Numbered from the stretch's first letter, positions 20,607 through 30,554 are shown. The stretch is DNA of 64,000 nucleotides from Pseudomonas sp. MYb185 (GCF_002979975.1 NZ_PCQD01000005.1:68071-132070), one strand, 5' to 3'. Made by a program: numbers and translations. The notes: generated by a model not told the origin, from the sequence alone.

Positions 20607-21568
20607 CAAACATGGCGCTGGAACAATGGCAGGGCTACGACATCATCGGTGATGTGCATGGTTGTGCGCATACGCTGGAGGCGTTGCTCGAGCGCATGGG
20701 TTACGCACGTATCGGCGGCGTATGGCGTCACCCGCAGCGCCAGGCGCTGTTTCTCGGCGACATCATCGATCGCGGTCCGCGCATCCGTGAGGCGCTGCTG
20801 CTGGTGCGCGACATGATCGAGGCCGGCAGTGCCCGCTGCATCATGGGCAACCATGAATTCAATGCGCTGGGCTGGATGACGCCGGCCCCGGCCGGCAGTG
20901 GCCGGCGTTACGTGCGTGAGCATACCGAGCGCAACCAGCGGCAGATCCAGGCGACGCTCGAACAGTTCAGCGGTCGCGCCGCCGAGTGGGACGAGTTCGT
21001 CGACTGGTTCTGGACCCTGCCGCTGTTCCTCGATATGGGGCCGTTCCGTCTGGTGCATGCCTGCTGGGATGATCAACTGATTGAGTCATTCTCCGCGCAG
21101 TACCCCGATGCTTGCCCCGATATCGAATTTCTCCAGGCCTCGGTGGAGCGTGACGGTTTTGCCGATCAGGTGTTCGACCGCCTGCTGCGTGGTATCGGTA
21201 TGCCCCTGCCGCATGGCCTGACCATGACCGGTCGTGACGGCTTTACCCGGGCCATGTTCCGTACCAAGTTCTGGGAGGAGGCGCCGCAGACCTACGGTGA
21301 TCTGGTGTTCCAGCCCGATGGCCTGCCCGAGCATATTGCCATCCGCCCGCTGACCGACCGGCAGAAGCGTGAGCTGCTGATATATGGCAGCGATCAGCCG
21401 TTGCTGTTCGTCGGGCACTACTGGCAGCAGGGCGTGCCGCAACCGCTCCGGAAGAATCTGGCCTGCCTCGACTACAGTGCGGTGAAATACGGCCGCCTGG
21501 TGGCCTATCGCTGGAGCGGCGAGCAACGGCTGCTGCGGGAAAACTTTGTCTGGGTGGACGTGAGATGA
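20603..21568 (+). CDS. Metallophosphoesterase (calcineurin-like)
   Basis: 321 residues. Calcineurin-type metal ligands in order: DIIGDVHGC (D and H), LGDIIDRGP, and MGNHEFNAL, i.e. the GDxHG/GDxxDRG/GNHE set of PPP-type bacterial phosphatases related to diadenosine tetraphosphatase and PrpE. A later VGHYW supplies another histidine. Cytosolic by sequence. The substrate is not evident: candidates are phosphoproteins or nucleotide polyphosphates. Translationally coupled to nadK upstream and the rhomboid gene downstream. Confidence 0.87.
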   Translation: MTNMALEQWQGYDIIGDVHGCAHTLEALLERMGYARIGGVWRHPQRQALFLGDIIDRGPRIREALLLVRDMIEAGSARCIMGNHEFNALGWMTPAPAGSGRRYVREHTERNQRQIQATLEQFSGRAAEWDEFVDWFWTLPLFLDMGPFRLVHACWDDQLIESFSAQYPDACPDIEFLQASVERDGFADQVFDRLLRGIGMPLPHGLTMTGRDGFTRAMFRTKFWEEAPQTYGDLVFQPDGLPEHIAIRPLTDRQKRELLIYGSDQPLLFVGHYWQQGVPQPLRKNLACLDYSAVKYGRLVAYRWSGEQRLLRENFVWVDVR

Positions 21569-22401
21569 GCAAGTACCGTGCAATGCATTGCCGGCTGGAT
21601 GAAGACCTGAGCCAGCTGACCGGCTTTCTTCGCCGCCAGGGCGTACCGCACCGCATCACCGAGGAGCGCGGGCAGCAGGTGGTCTGGACCCGGGATGAAG
21701 CCGATGCCGAGCTGGTTCGGGTGCTGTATGCCGAGGGCGTACCGCAGCAGGAGGCCAGACCGCTGACCGCCCGACCTGTCCGCCGGCTGAACTGGAAACA
21801 GCTGCTGCGACATGTACCAGTCACCCTGACGGTGCTGGCGATGACCGCCGTGGTGGCGCTGTTGACCGGTATCGGCAGCAATATCTCGGCTATCGTGCTG
21901 TTTTCCTTCGTGCCGGTGACCGACACGGGTTATCTGGCCACCGAGCTGGATCTGCAGCAGTGGTGGCGGCTGTTCACTCCGATATTCCTGCATTTCGGCT
22001 GGTTGCATCTGGCGTTCAACGCCTTGTGGTACTGGGAGCTGGGCCGGCGTATCGAACTGCGCTCCGGTAGCCTGTGGCTGCTCGGGCTGACGCTGTTGTT
22101 CGCCCTGGTATCCAACCTGGCGCAATGGATATTCAGCGGGGCGGTACTGTTCGGCGGGCTGTCCGGGGTGCTGTATGGCCTGCTGGGTTATTGCTGGCTA
22201 TACCAGATGCTGTCGCCCAATGTGCATTTCGACCTGCCCAAGGGGGTGGTGGTGATGATGCTCGCCTGGCTGGTGCTGTGCCTGTCGGGTGTGGTGACCA
22301 TGCTCGGCTTCGGCGCCATCGCCAATGCCGCCCATGTTGGCGGCCTGCTGATCGGGTGTGCCTGCGGTGCGATTGCCGGTGGTCTGCAGCGGATGCGCTG
22401 A
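21565..22401 (+). CDS. glpG: Rhomboid-family intramembrane serine protease
   Basis: 278 residues. An N-terminal cytoplasmic domain (about 1-70; CRLDEDLSQLTGFLRRQGVPHRI) resembles the GlpG N-domain, followed by six membrane segments. The catalytic dyad is present: S200 in GGLSGVLYG and H257 in ANAAHVGGLLIG; the HxxxN-type loop is FGWLHLAFNALWYWELG. Cleaves membrane-spanning substrates within the bilayer. Overlaps the preceding gene (ATGA). Confidence 0.92.
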   Translation: MSKYRAMHCRLDEDLSQLTGFLRRQGVPHRITEERGQQVVWTRDEADAELVRVLYAEGVPQQEARPLTARPVRRLNWKQLLRHVPVTLTVLAMTAVVALLTGIGSNISAIVLFSFVPVTDTGYLATELDLQQWWRLFTPIFLHFGWLHLAFNALWYWELGRRIELRSGSLWLLGLTLLFALVSNLAQWIFSGAVLFGGLSGVLYGLLGYCWLYQMLSPNVHFDLPKGVVVMMLAWLVLCLSGVVTMLGFGAIANAAHVGGLLIGCACGAIAGGLQRMR

Positions 22402-22561
22402 ATGTCCGGGCCCGAACAGGTACAATGTCGGCATGACAACACTTAGTCCCACGCTGCTTGGCTCGCAATGACGGTGAGGTGAGGGGAGCCTGCAGTGGCG
22501 CTACTTGCCGCGACAGCGAAAGACAGCCTGCAACGACCTATTTATCAGCTCCGGAGAACCC

Positions 22562-22834
22562 ATGAATACCTTTATCGACATGCTGCGCAATATTTCCCCC
22601 GAGGTCTATGAGAACCTCAAGCAGGCGATCGAGCTGGGCAAATGGGCCGATGGCCGCAAGCTGACCCAGGAGCAGAAGGAACTGTGCCTGCAGGCGATCA
22701 TCGCCTGGGAAATGGATAACCTGCCGGAGGAGCAGCGCACCGGCTATATCGGTCAGACCTGCAAGAACCAGGCGAAGGCCCCCACCAACCTTGATGAATC
22801 CCTGTTCTCTCCGGCCAAGGGCACCCTGCACTGA
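22562..22834 (+). CDS. DUF1315 (YeaC-like) family protein
   Basis: 90 residues (MNTFIDMLRNISPEVYENLKQAIELGKW). A small soluble helical protein matching the DUF1315/YeaC family, of unknown function. A pseudomonad neighbourhood of rhomboid, DUF1315, DUF2797 and pepN supports the call. GGAG precedes the ATG by about eight bases. A possible -10 (TACAAT at about 22420) in the 160-base gap upstream suggests its own promoter. The stop overlaps the next start (TGATG). Confidence 0.88.
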   Translation: MNTFIDMLRNISPEVYENLKQAIELGKWADGRKLTQEQKELCLQAIIAWEMDNLPEEQRTGYIGQTCKNQAKAPTNLDESLFSPAKGTLH

Positions 22835-23667
22835 TGGCGCTGGTCAGCGGCGAGGGCAGTATCCGCAAGATGCTCGGGACTCTGGGCGAACCCGTCCAGT
22901 ACGCTTTACCCCTTGGAGATCAGCAGGTATCCCTGAATGAACTGCTGGGTCGGTCCATCCGGCTGGAGGCACTGGGGCCTATCCATTGCAGCCATTGCAA
23001 CCGGCTCACCAAAAAGAGTTACAGCCAGGGATTCTGTTTCCCCTGTATGAAGAAGCTGGCCCAGTGCGATATCTGCATCGTCAGCCCCGAGCGCTGCCAC
23101 TACGACCAGGGTACCTGCCGCGAGCCGGCCTGGGGCAAGCAGTTCTGCATGACCGACCATATCGTCTACCTGGCCAACTCCTCGGGGCTGAAGGTCGGCA
23201 TTACCCGGGCCAGCCAGGTGCCGACCCGCTGGATCGACCAGGGTGCCAGCCAGGCGTTGCCGATTCTGCGGGTGGCGACCCGTCAGCAGTCCGGGCTGGT
23301 GGAAGACCTGTTGCGCCAGCAGGTGGCGGACAAGACCAACTGGCGGCAGCTGCTGCGCGGTGAGCCGGATCCGATCGACCTGGCGGCCGAACGCGATCGA
23401 CTGCTGGACGGCGCGCAGGAAGAACTGCAGGCGTTGCAGGCACGCTTCGGTCTGCAGGCGATTCAGCCGTTGCCGGCGGCCGAGGTGCAGGAGATTCGTT
23501 ATCCGGTACTGGAGTACAGCGCCAAGCCGCAGTCGGCGAATCTGGACAAGGAGCCGGTTCTCGAGGGCACCCTGCTGGGGATCAAGGGTCAATACCTGTT
23601 ACTGGATACCGCCGTCATCAATATTCGCAAATACACTGCCTACACTATGGCTTTCAGTGTGTCCTGA
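22834..23667 (+). CDS. DUF2797 family protein
   Basis: 277 residues. N-terminal region rich in paired cysteines (HCSHCNRLTKKSY, GFCFPCMKKLAQCDIC, and later CREPAWGKQFC), which suggests zinc binding, then DHIVYLANSSGLKVGITRASQVPTRWIDQGA, which resembles a GIY-YIG-like strand pattern (VYLANS and VGIT). Known only as DUF2797. Biochemical function is not established to my knowledge. It ends 10 bases before pepN and is probably co-transcribed with it. Confidence 0.87.
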   Translation: MALVSGEGSIRKMLGTLGEPVQYALPLGDQQVSLNELLGRSIRLEALGPIHCSHCNRLTKKSYSQGFCFPCMKKLAQCDICIVSPERCHYDQGTCREPAWGKQFCMTDHIVYLANSSGLKVGITRASQVPTRWIDQGASQALPILRVATRQQSGLVEDLLRQQVADKTNWRQLLRGEPDPIDLAAERDRLLDGAQEELQALQARFGLQAIQPLPAAEVQEIRYPVLEYSAKPQSANLDKEPVLEGTLLGIKGQYLLLDTAVINIRKYTAYTMAFSVS

Positions 23668-23677
23668 GGAGTCCAAC

Positions 23678-26332
23678 ATGCGTACCGAACAACCCCAGAC
23701 CATTTACCTCAAGGACTATCAGCAGCCCGACTACCTGATCGATGAGACCCATCTGACCTTCGAGCTGTTCGAGGATCATGCCCTGGTGCACAGTAGGCTG
23801 TTCATGCACCGCAACAGTCAGGAGCAGGGCGCGGGGCTGCCGCCGTTGGTACTGCATGGCCAGCAGCTGGAGTTGCGCAGTGTGGCACTGGATGAGCATG
23901 CGCTGTCAGCGGCTGACTATCAGCAGGATGAAGACAGCCTGACACTGCAGCCGCAGGCGCCGGAATTCGAGCTGGCGATCACCACCCGCATCGAGCCGCA
24001 GAACAATACCGCGCTGGAGGGGCTGTACAAGTCCGGCGGCATGTTCTGCACCCAGTGCGAGGCCGAGGGCTTTCGCAAGATCACCTATTATCTGGACCGC
24101 CCGGATGTCATGAGCCGCTTCACCACCACGGTGATGGCCGAGCGCGGGGCTTATCCGGTGCTGCTGTCCAACGGCAACCTGATCGCCAGTGGCGACCATG
24201 AAGGCGGACGGCACTGGGCCACCTGGGAAGATCCCTTTCCTAAGCCGGCCTACCTGTTCGCCCTGGTCGCTGGCGACCTGTACCGCATCGATGACAGCTT
24301 CACCACCATGAGCGGTCGCGATGTCGAGCTGCGCATCTACGTCGAGCCGGAAAACCGCGAGCAGTGCGCCCATGCGATGGACAGCCTCAAGCGCGCGATG
24401 CGCTGGGATGAGCAGGTCTATGGCCGCGAGTACGATCTGGACATCTTCATGATCGTTGCGGTGAACGACTTCAACATGGGGGCGATGGAAAACAAGGGCC
24501 TGAACATCTTCAACTCCAGTTGTGTGCTGGCCCACCCCGATACCGCTACCGACATGGCGTTCCAGCGGGTCGAGGCGGTGGTCGCCCATGAGTATTTCCA
24601 CAACTGGTCGGGCAACCGGGTTACCTGCCGTGACTGGTTCCAGCTATCGCTGAAGGAGGGCCTGACGGTATTCCGCGACGCCGAGTTCAGCGCCGACATG
24701 AACTCGCGCACGGTCAAGCGCATCGAGGACGTGACCTTCCTGCGCTCCAATCAGTTCGCCGAGGATGCCGGCCCGATGGCCCACCCGGTACGGCCTGACT
24801 CCTTCATCGAAATTTCCAACTTCTATACCCTGACCATCTACGAGAAGGGCGCCGAAGTGGTGCGCATGCTGCACACCCTGCTCGGGCCCGAGGGCTTTCG
24901 CAAGGGTACCGATCTGTACTTCGAGCGCCATGACGGTCAGGCGGTGACCTGCGATGATTTCGTTGCCGCGCTGGAAGATGCCAACGGTGTGGACTTCAGC
25001 CAGTTCAAGCGCTGGTACAGCCAGGCCGGTACGCCGGTGCTGGAGGTCGACAGCCACTATGATGCGGCCAGCTCGACCTTCCAGCTGCGCTGCCGGCAGA
25101 GTTGCCCGGCGACACCCGGCCAGCCGGAAAAGCAGCCCTTCGTGATCCCGTTGCGCATGGCGTTGCTGGATGGCGAGGGTCGGGAAATACCGCTGAAGCT
25201 GGCGGGTGAAGGGCAGGGCAGAGGCACGGAAACGGTACTGGCGGTAACCGAGGCCGAGCAGGTGTTCGTCTTCGAGAATGTCAGCGAGCAGCCGCTGCCG
25301 TCATTGCTGCGTGGCTTCTCTGCGCCAGTGAAGCTGGTCTACCCCTACAGCCGTGATGACCGGGTGTTCCTGGCCATGCACGACCCGGATGGTTTCAATC
25401 GCTGGGAAGCGGCGCAGTCGCTGGCGGTGGACGTGCTGCAGGGCCTGATCCAGATTCACCAGGCGGGCCGACCGCTGCTGCTCGATCAGCGCCTGCTGGA
25501 GATGTACCGCAGTGTACTGCTCGATCCTCAGCTGGACCCGGCAATGGTCGCTGAAATCCTGCGGCTGCCGTCCGAGGCCTATCTGATCGAACTGGCCGAG
25601 GTCGCCGATGTGGACGCCATTCACCACGTCCGCGAGTGGGCGCGCCTGGAGCTGGCCAAAGCCCTGGTCGAGCCGCTGTGGCTGGTCGTCCAGCGCCTGG
25701 GTGCAGAGCCGGGCAGCTACAGTGCCGATGCCGCCGCCATGGCGCGCCGCAGCTTGCGCAACACGGTGCTTGGCTATCTGATGCTGACCGATGCGCCGGC
25801 CGCGCTATCGGCCTGCGTGCAGCAGTTCGTCGAGGCTGGCAACATGACCGATCGCCAGGCGGCGCTGGTGGCACTGGTCAATTCGCCCCACGAGCAGCAG
25901 AAGCATGCCGCCCTGCAGGAGTTCGCCCAGCGCTGGAGCGACTACCCGCTGGTGATGGACATGTGGTTCAGCATCCAGGCCAGCAGTCCGTTGCCGGGTG
26001 GCCTGGAGCGGGTGCAGGGGCTGATGAAGCATCCGGCCTTCAATATCCGCAACCCGAACAAGGTACGGGCACTGATCGGCGCCTTCGCCAACCAGAACCT
26101 CGCCAACTTCCACCGTGCTGATGGCGAGGGCTACCGTTTCGTCGCCGAGCGGATCATCGAACTGGACCGCCTGAACCCGCAGATCGCCTCGCGCATGCTC
26201 ACGCCGCTGACCCGCTGGCGCAAGTTCGATCCGGCTCGTCAGGAACTGATGAGGGCGGAGCTGACGCGCATCCTGGCCTGTGAGGAACTGTCCACCGATG
26301 TGTACGAGGTGGTCAGCAAGTCCCTGGCCTGA
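23678..26332 (+). CDS. pepN: Aminopeptidase N
   Basis: 884-residue M1 zinc aminopeptidase, close to the length of E. coli PepN. Exopeptidase site G268-AMEN272; zinc ligands H304 and H308 in HEYFH and E327 in SLKEG, the same spacing as E. coli. A C-terminal helical (ARM-like) domain follows (about 545-884). Cytoplasmic; releases N-terminal residues from peptides. The start at 23678 follows GAGGAGTCCAAC; the frame is open far upstream but that is shadow over DUF2797. Last gene of the run that begins near nadK. Confidence 0.96.
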   Translation: MRTEQPQTIYLKDYQQPDYLIDETHLTFELFEDHALVHSRLFMHRNSQEQGAGLPPLVLHGQQLELRSVALDEHALSAADYQQDEDSLTLQPQAPEFELAITTRIEPQNNTALEGLYKSGGMFCTQCEAEGFRKITYYLDRPDVMSRFTTTVMAERGAYPVLLSNGNLIASGDHEGGRHWATWEDPFPKPAYLFALVAGDLYRIDDSFTTMSGRDVELRIYVEPENREQCAHAMDSLKRAMRWDEQVYGREYDLDIFMIVAVNDFNMGAMENKGLNIFNSSCVLAHPDTATDMAFQRVEAVVAHEYFHNWSGNRVTCRDWFQLSLKEGLTVFRDAEFSADMNSRTVKRIEDVTFLRSNQFAEDAGPMAHPVRPDSFIEISNFYTLTIYEKGAEVVRMLHTLLGPEGFRKGTDLYFERHDGQAVTCDDFVAALEDANGVDFSQFKRWYSQAGTPVLEVDSHYDAASSTFQLRCRQSCPATPGQPEKQPFVIPLRMALLDGEGREIPLKLAGEGQGRGTETVLAVTEAEQVFVFENVSEQPLPSLLRGFSAPVKLVYPYSRDDRVFLAMHDPDGFNRWEAAQSLAVDVLQGLIQIHQAGRPLLLDQRLLEMYRSVLLDPQLDPAMVAEILRLPSEAYLIELAEVADVDAIHHVREWARLELAKALVEPLWLVVQRLGAEPGSYSADAAAMARRSLRNTVLGYLMLTDAPAALSACVQQFVEAGNMTDRQAALVALVNSPHEQQKHAALQEFAQRWSDYPLVMDMWFSIQASSPLPGGLERVQGLMKHPAFNIRNPNKVRALIGAFANQNLANFHRADGEGYRFVAERIIELDRLNPQIASRMLTPLTRWRKFDPARQELMRAELTRILACEELSTDVYEVVSKSLA

Positions 26333-26352
26333 CGTGAACAGAAGGCGTCTTC

Positions 26353-26390
26353 CCTCCGTTATCCTTCGTTTTCGCGAAGAATGACGGAGG
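26353..26390. repeat. REP-like hairpin after pepN
   Basis: CCTCCGTTATCCTTCG and CGAAGAATGACGGAGG are inverted copies with two mismatches around a TTTTCG-type loop. It starts 20 bases after the pepN stop and may terminate or protect the transcript. The right arm (GAAGAATGACGGAGG) resembles the hairpins at 42780 and 55681, so a dispersed REP family is likely. Confidence 0.6.
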
Positions 26391-26781
26391 CATACTGCGT
26401 TTCGTTTATGATGCATACTTGCGTTTTGTGATAATGGTGCGCCAATTACAAAAGATTACGGATCAGCCATTGGTGGGCAGCAAGATTCCTCCTAATATGA
26501 GTCACCCGAATCAATTCGGGATGATCAATAAAAACAACGAGGTTCGTCCATGTGTGATTTTAGAATGGGGCATCTCCGCGTAGTACCGTCCAACAGCAGC
26601 CAGCGTCGTGCCATCGACGTTCGTGCCTTCGGTTTTATTTCTCATCCCGCGTTTTTCGGTCGAGCATGCCTTCGGTGATGCGCATTGCATTGCCGGGCAT
26701 CTTCGAGTCGATCTGTCAGCGGTCGGCAGTCCTTTTCGTGCTTGCCATGGCTGCAGCTCGATAACATAACAATTACAACCC
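26391..26781. other. Long intergenic leader before the MMPL exporter, no gene seen
   Basis: About 390 bases with no convincing ORF on either strand. It contains an AT-rich part near 26420-26540, including the short dyad CCCGAATCAATTCGGG at about 26507-26522, and a more GC-rich part up to the exporter's ribosome site (AGGAGAG, 26782-26788). It probably carries the exporter promoter and a long 5' untranslated region. No known riboswitch motif was recognised. Confidence 0.5.
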
Positions 26782-26793
26782 AGGAGAGTCTGG

Positions 26794-29172
26794 ATGGTTC
26801 AGAATGATCAGGAAGAAGCTACCTTCATGGAGCGTCTGGTTTTCACCCACCGGTTGACAGTCGTTGTGCTGTTCCTGCTGGTGACGGTGTTCCTTGGTTA
26901 CCAGGCAACGAAGGTCAGGCCGGATACCAGTTTCGAGAAGATGATCCCCCTCGAACATCCCTATATCGTCAACATGATCGAGCATCAGGACGATCTGGCC
27001 AGCCTGGGTAACTCCATTCGTATCGCCGTAGCCATCGAAGATGGCGATATCTTCTCCAGCGAATACATGGAGACGCTCAAGCGTATCAACGATGAGGTGT
27101 TCTTCCTGCCGGGTGTGGACCGGGCGGGTCTGCGCTCATTGTGGACGCCCAATGTACGTTGGACCGAAGTGACCGAATACGGCTTCGATGGCGGCCCGGT
27201 GGCCAGCCGTCCTTCCTACATGACCGAAGATGATCTCAATGAGCTGCGGGTCAACGTGCTCAAGTCGGGTGAGATCGGTCGTCTGGTGGCGAACAACTTC
27301 AAATCCAGCATCATCGAGGTTCCGCTGCAGGAATCCTATCCGAACCCGGAGAACCAGTCCGAGCTGATCCGTCTGGACTACGGCGAATTCTCGACCATGC
27401 TGGAAGAGAAGATCCGTAACGAGTTCCAGAACGAGAACCCGAACATCAGTGTTCACATCGTCGGTTTCGCCAAGAAAGTGGGTGACCTGATCGAGGGCCT
27501 GATGGCGGTGATGCTGTTCTTCGCCGTGGCGGTAGGCATCACCTTCTGCCTGCTGTACTGGTTCACCTGGTGTATCCGCAGCACCATGGCGGTACTGATC
27601 ACCACCTTGATCGCAGTAGTCTGGCAGCTGGGCCTGATCCACCTGATCGGCTTCGGGCTGGATCCCTACTCGATGCTGGTACCTTTCCTGATCTTCGCTA
27701 TCGGTATTTCCCATGGTGTACAGAAGATCAACGGTATCGCCCTGCAATCCAGTGGTGCCGATAACGCCCTGATGGCGGCGCGGCGCACCTTCCGCCAGTT
27801 GTTCCTGCCCGGCATGATCGCGATTCTGGCCGATGCGGTGGGCTTCATCGCACTGCTGGTGCTGGATATCGGCGTGATCCACGAGCTGGCCATCGGTGCC
27901 TCGGTGGGTGTGGCGGTAATCGTGTTTACCAACCTGATCATGCTGCCGGTAGCGATTTCCTACATGGGCATCAGCAAGCGCGCCATCGAGCGCAGCAAGC
28001 GCGATGCGGTACGCGAGCATCCGTTCTGGCGTGCACTGTCCAACGTGGCGCATCCGCGCCTGGCTCCGGTTATGGTTATCCTTGGCCTGGTGGCCGGTGT
28101 TGGCAGCTTCCTGTACCAGAAGGCCAACCTGGAGATCGGTGACCTGGATCCGGGTGCACCGGAGCTGCGTGCCGACTCCCGTTACAATCTGGATAACGAT
28201 TTCATCATCAGCAACTATTCCACCAGCTCCGACATCCTGGTGGTGATGGTCGAAACCCCGCCGGAGATGTGCTCGGCCTTCAATACCATGGAAGCCATCG
28301 ACCAGTTCGAGTGGCGCATGAACAACGTGCCGGGCGTGCAATCGACGGTATCGCTGGTCACCGTGGGCAAACAGGTGATCATGGGTAACAACGAGGGCAA
28401 CCTGAAGTGGCAGGCGCTGTCACGCAACCAGGACAACCTGAACAACGCCATCAGCCGCGCGCCGGAAGGCATGTTCAACAGCTCCTGCTCGCTGGCACCT
28501 GTGCTGGTCTACCTCAACGATCACAAGGCTGAAACGCTGACCCGTGCTACCGATGAAGTGAAGGCGTTCGCTGCCGAATACGACACCGACACGCTGAAGT
28601 TCAAGCTCGCAGCGGGTAACGCCGGTATCGAGGCGGCCACCAACGAGATCATCGCCACGTCCGAGCTGACCATCCTGGTGCTGGTATATCTCTGGGTAGG
28701 CGCCATGTGCTGGTTCACCTTCCGCTCCATTCCGGCGACTATCTGTATCGTCATGCCGCTGATCCTGACCTCGATCCTGGGTAATGCGCTGATGGCCTTC
28801 CTCGGCATCGGTATGAAGGTCGCGACGCTGCCGGTGATTGCCCTGGGTGTGGGTATCGGTGTGGACTACGGTATCTATATCTACAGTCGCCTGGAGAGTT
28901 TCCTGCGCGTGGGCATGCCGTTGCAGGAGGCCTACTACCAGACGCTGCGTTCTACCGGTAAGGCGGTACTGTTCACCGGTCTGTGCCTGGCCATCGGTGT
29001 GGCTACCTGGATTTTCTCCGCGATCAAGTTCCAGGCGGATATGGGTCTGATGCTGACCTTCATGTTCATCGTGAACATGTTCGGGGCCATGCTGCTGTTG
29101 CCGGCGCTGGCACGCTTCCTGCTCAATCCTGAGAAAATCCGTAACAAGAAGCAGACTTTCATGCAGCATTGA
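26794..29172 (+). CDS. MMPL/RND-superfamily exporter
   Basis: 792 residues in two repeats, each a transmembrane helix, a periplasmic domain and about five further helices (TM1 near 22-38, cluster 232-375; second half TM near 423-440, cluster 625-780). HAE3/MMPL-type RND permease with GLDPYSMLVPFLIFAIGISHGVQ and VIALGVGIGVDYGIYIYSRL, the helix carrying the conserved Asp pair. Such permeases export lipids or hydrophobic compounds with proton antiport. In pseudomonads they commonly pair with a YCF48 protein plus DUF1302 and DUF1329 proteins; here only the YCF48 partner is present, and it follows. Good ribosome site (CAGGAGAG). Confidence 0.88.
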   Translation: MVQNDQEEATFMERLVFTHRLTVVVLFLLVTVFLGYQATKVRPDTSFEKMIPLEHPYIVNMIEHQDDLASLGNSIRIAVAIEDGDIFSSEYMETLKRINDEVFFLPGVDRAGLRSLWTPNVRWTEVTEYGFDGGPVASRPSYMTEDDLNELRVNVLKSGEIGRLVANNFKSSIIEVPLQESYPNPENQSELIRLDYGEFSTMLEEKIRNEFQNENPNISVHIVGFAKKVGDLIEGLMAVMLFFAVAVGITFCLLYWFTWCIRSTMAVLITTLIAVVWQLGLIHLIGFGLDPYSMLVPFLIFAIGISHGVQKINGIALQSSGADNALMAARRTFRQLFLPGMIAILADAVGFIALLVLDIGVIHELAIGASVGVAVIVFTNLIMLPVAISYMGISKRAIERSKRDAVREHPFWRALSNVAHPRLAPVMVILGLVAGVGSFLYQKANLEIGDLDPGAPELRADSRYNLDNDFIISNYSTSSDILVVMVETPPEMCSAFNTMEAIDQFEWRMNNVPGVQSTVSLVTVGKQVIMGNNEGNLKWQALSRNQDNLNNAISRAPEGMFNSSCSLAPVLVYLNDHKAETLTRATDEVKAFAAEYDTDTLKFKLAAGNAGIEAATNEIIATSELTILVLVYLWVGAMCWFTFRSIPATICIVMPLILTSILGNALMAFLGIGMKVATLPVIALGVGIGVDYGIYIYSRLESFLRVGMPLQEAYYQTLRSTGKAVLFTGLCLAIGVATWIFSAIKFQADMGLMLTFMFIVNMFGAMLLLPALARFLLNPEKIRNKKQTFMQH

Positions 29173-29186
29173 TACCGAGGGAAATC

Positions 29187-29219
29187 GTTCTGGCGTCGAC
29201 CTCCTAGGTGCGCCAGAAC
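29187..29219 (+). terminator. Hairpin between exporter and YCF48 gene
   Basis: Perfect 9-bp inverted repeat GTTCTGGCG / CGCCAGAAC with a 15-base loop, 15 bases after the exporter stop. No T-run follows. It could attenuate transcription into the next gene or stabilise the upstream mRNA. Confidence 0.5.
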
Positions 29220-29333
29220 CCCGGTGAATGATTAACCAGAGAGCCCGCCCGCTTGGTGCACTGTGTCAGACCTCGATGGGGTACAGGACACGCCAGCCGG
29301 CAGGGCTACCTATAAGAACAAAGGGGACGGATT

Positions 29334-30515
29334 ATGCACGAGCCACATTTCTGGCGCGTTTCATCCTTGAAGCAGGCTGTCGCAGCGCTGCCGGGTAAGG
29401 GAATGGGAATATCATTGTCACGCAGGATCGTCATGACCCTGGGCCTGTCAGCCGCGCTGCTGGGTGCTGTACCGATGAGCATGGCGCAACCGGTCAACAC
29501 CGACAATCTCAAGCCAGCGGTCCTGTCGCTGAAGGCCAGCAAGACATTGCTGCTGGATGTGGAACAGGCTGGCAAGCGGCTGGTTGCGGTCGGCTCCCGC
29601 GGCCATATCGTCTACTCGGATGATCTGGGTGAGAGCTGGATCCAGGCGCCAGCGCCGACCCGTCAACTGCTGACAGCGGTGGACTTCGTCGATGACCGCC
29701 ACGGTTGGGCGGTGGGCCACGATTCGCTGATCTTGCATACTGCCGATGCCGGCGAGACCTGGACAGTGCAGTATCGCGATCCGGAGATCGACGCAGCGGA
29801 TGAGGATGATGAAGGCTTCGGCTTCCTGGAAAAGCCGCTGATGGATGTCTGGTTCCGTGATGCGCAGACCGGTTTCGCTGTCGGCGCCTACGGGTTGCTG
29901 CTGCGTACCGATGACGGTGGCCAGAGCTGGGAAGACGTATCCTTCGATATCGATAACCCGGACGAATTCCATTACAACGCGCTGACCGAAATCAAGGACA
30001 GCGGCCTGTTCCTGGTCGGTGAGATGGGCACCATGTATCGCTCGGCTGATTACGGCGAAACCTGGGAAACCCTCGAAGAGATGCCCTATGACGGTTCCTG
30101 GTTCGGCGTGGCCAGCACTGGCGAGCCGGGCGGTGTGCTGGCCTGGGGGCTGCGTGGCAACGTGTTCCGCTCCAGCGACTTTGGTGACAGCTGGGAGCAG
30201 GTCGAACTGCTGATGCCGAACAATGGTTCGCTGAGCTCGACGCTGTCGGGTGGTCAGTTGTCGGTCGATGGTCGCCTGCTTGTGGTCGGTGTCGGTGGCG
30301 TGGTTGCCATCAGCGATGACCACGGTCGCAGCTTCGATGTGAATATCCGCTCCGACCGCGTGGCTCTGGCCACCGCCACCAGCTTGCCGGATGGCAGGGT
30401 TCTGCTGGTTGGGCAGCGTGGTGTGATCAAGGCGGACGAGGCTGGCATGTCGGCCCCGGGTAGCTCGGCGCTGACCCTGCCGGAAACCGCAGAAACCGCG
30501 GAAACGCTGGAGTAA
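29334..30515 (+). CDS. YCF48/BNR-repeat periplasmic protein
   Basis: 393 residues. A twin-arginine-free signal peptide (RRIVMTLGLSAALLGAVPMSMAQ) lies unusually far in (residues about 30-52), so the internal ATG at 29403 (MGISLSRR) may be the true start; AAGGGGACGG favours 29334. The mature part is a beta-propeller with repeated sialidase-type Asp boxes (SDDLGESW, TADAGETW, TDDGGQSW, SADYGETW, SSDFGDSW). YCF48-like propellers are assembly factors in photosystem II. In pseudomonads they accompany MMPL exporters, probably as a periplasmic partner. Acidic overall. Ends 40 bases before a strong terminator. Confidence 0.87.
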   Translation: MHEPHFWRVSSLKQAVAALPGKGMGISLSRRIVMTLGLSAALLGAVPMSMAQPVNTDNLKPAVLSLKASKTLLLDVEQAGKRLVAVGSRGHIVYSDDLGESWIQAPAPTRQLLTAVDFVDDRHGWAVGHDSLILHTADAGETWTVQYRDPEIDAADEDDEGFGFLEKPLMDVWFRDAQTGFAVGAYGLLLRTDDGGQSWEDVSFDIDNPDEFHYNALTEIKDSGLFLVGEMGTMYRSADYGETWETLEEMPYDGSWFGVASTGEPGGVLAWGLRGNVFRSSDFGDSWEQVELLMPNNGSLSSTLSGGQLSVDGRLLVVGVGGVVAISDDHGRSFDVNIRSDRVALATATSLPDGRVLLVGQRGVIKADEAGMSAPGSSALTLPETAETAETLE

Positions 30516-30554
30516 GCCTGGCGGACGGGCTTGCCAGAGCCCGCCACCTATTCC

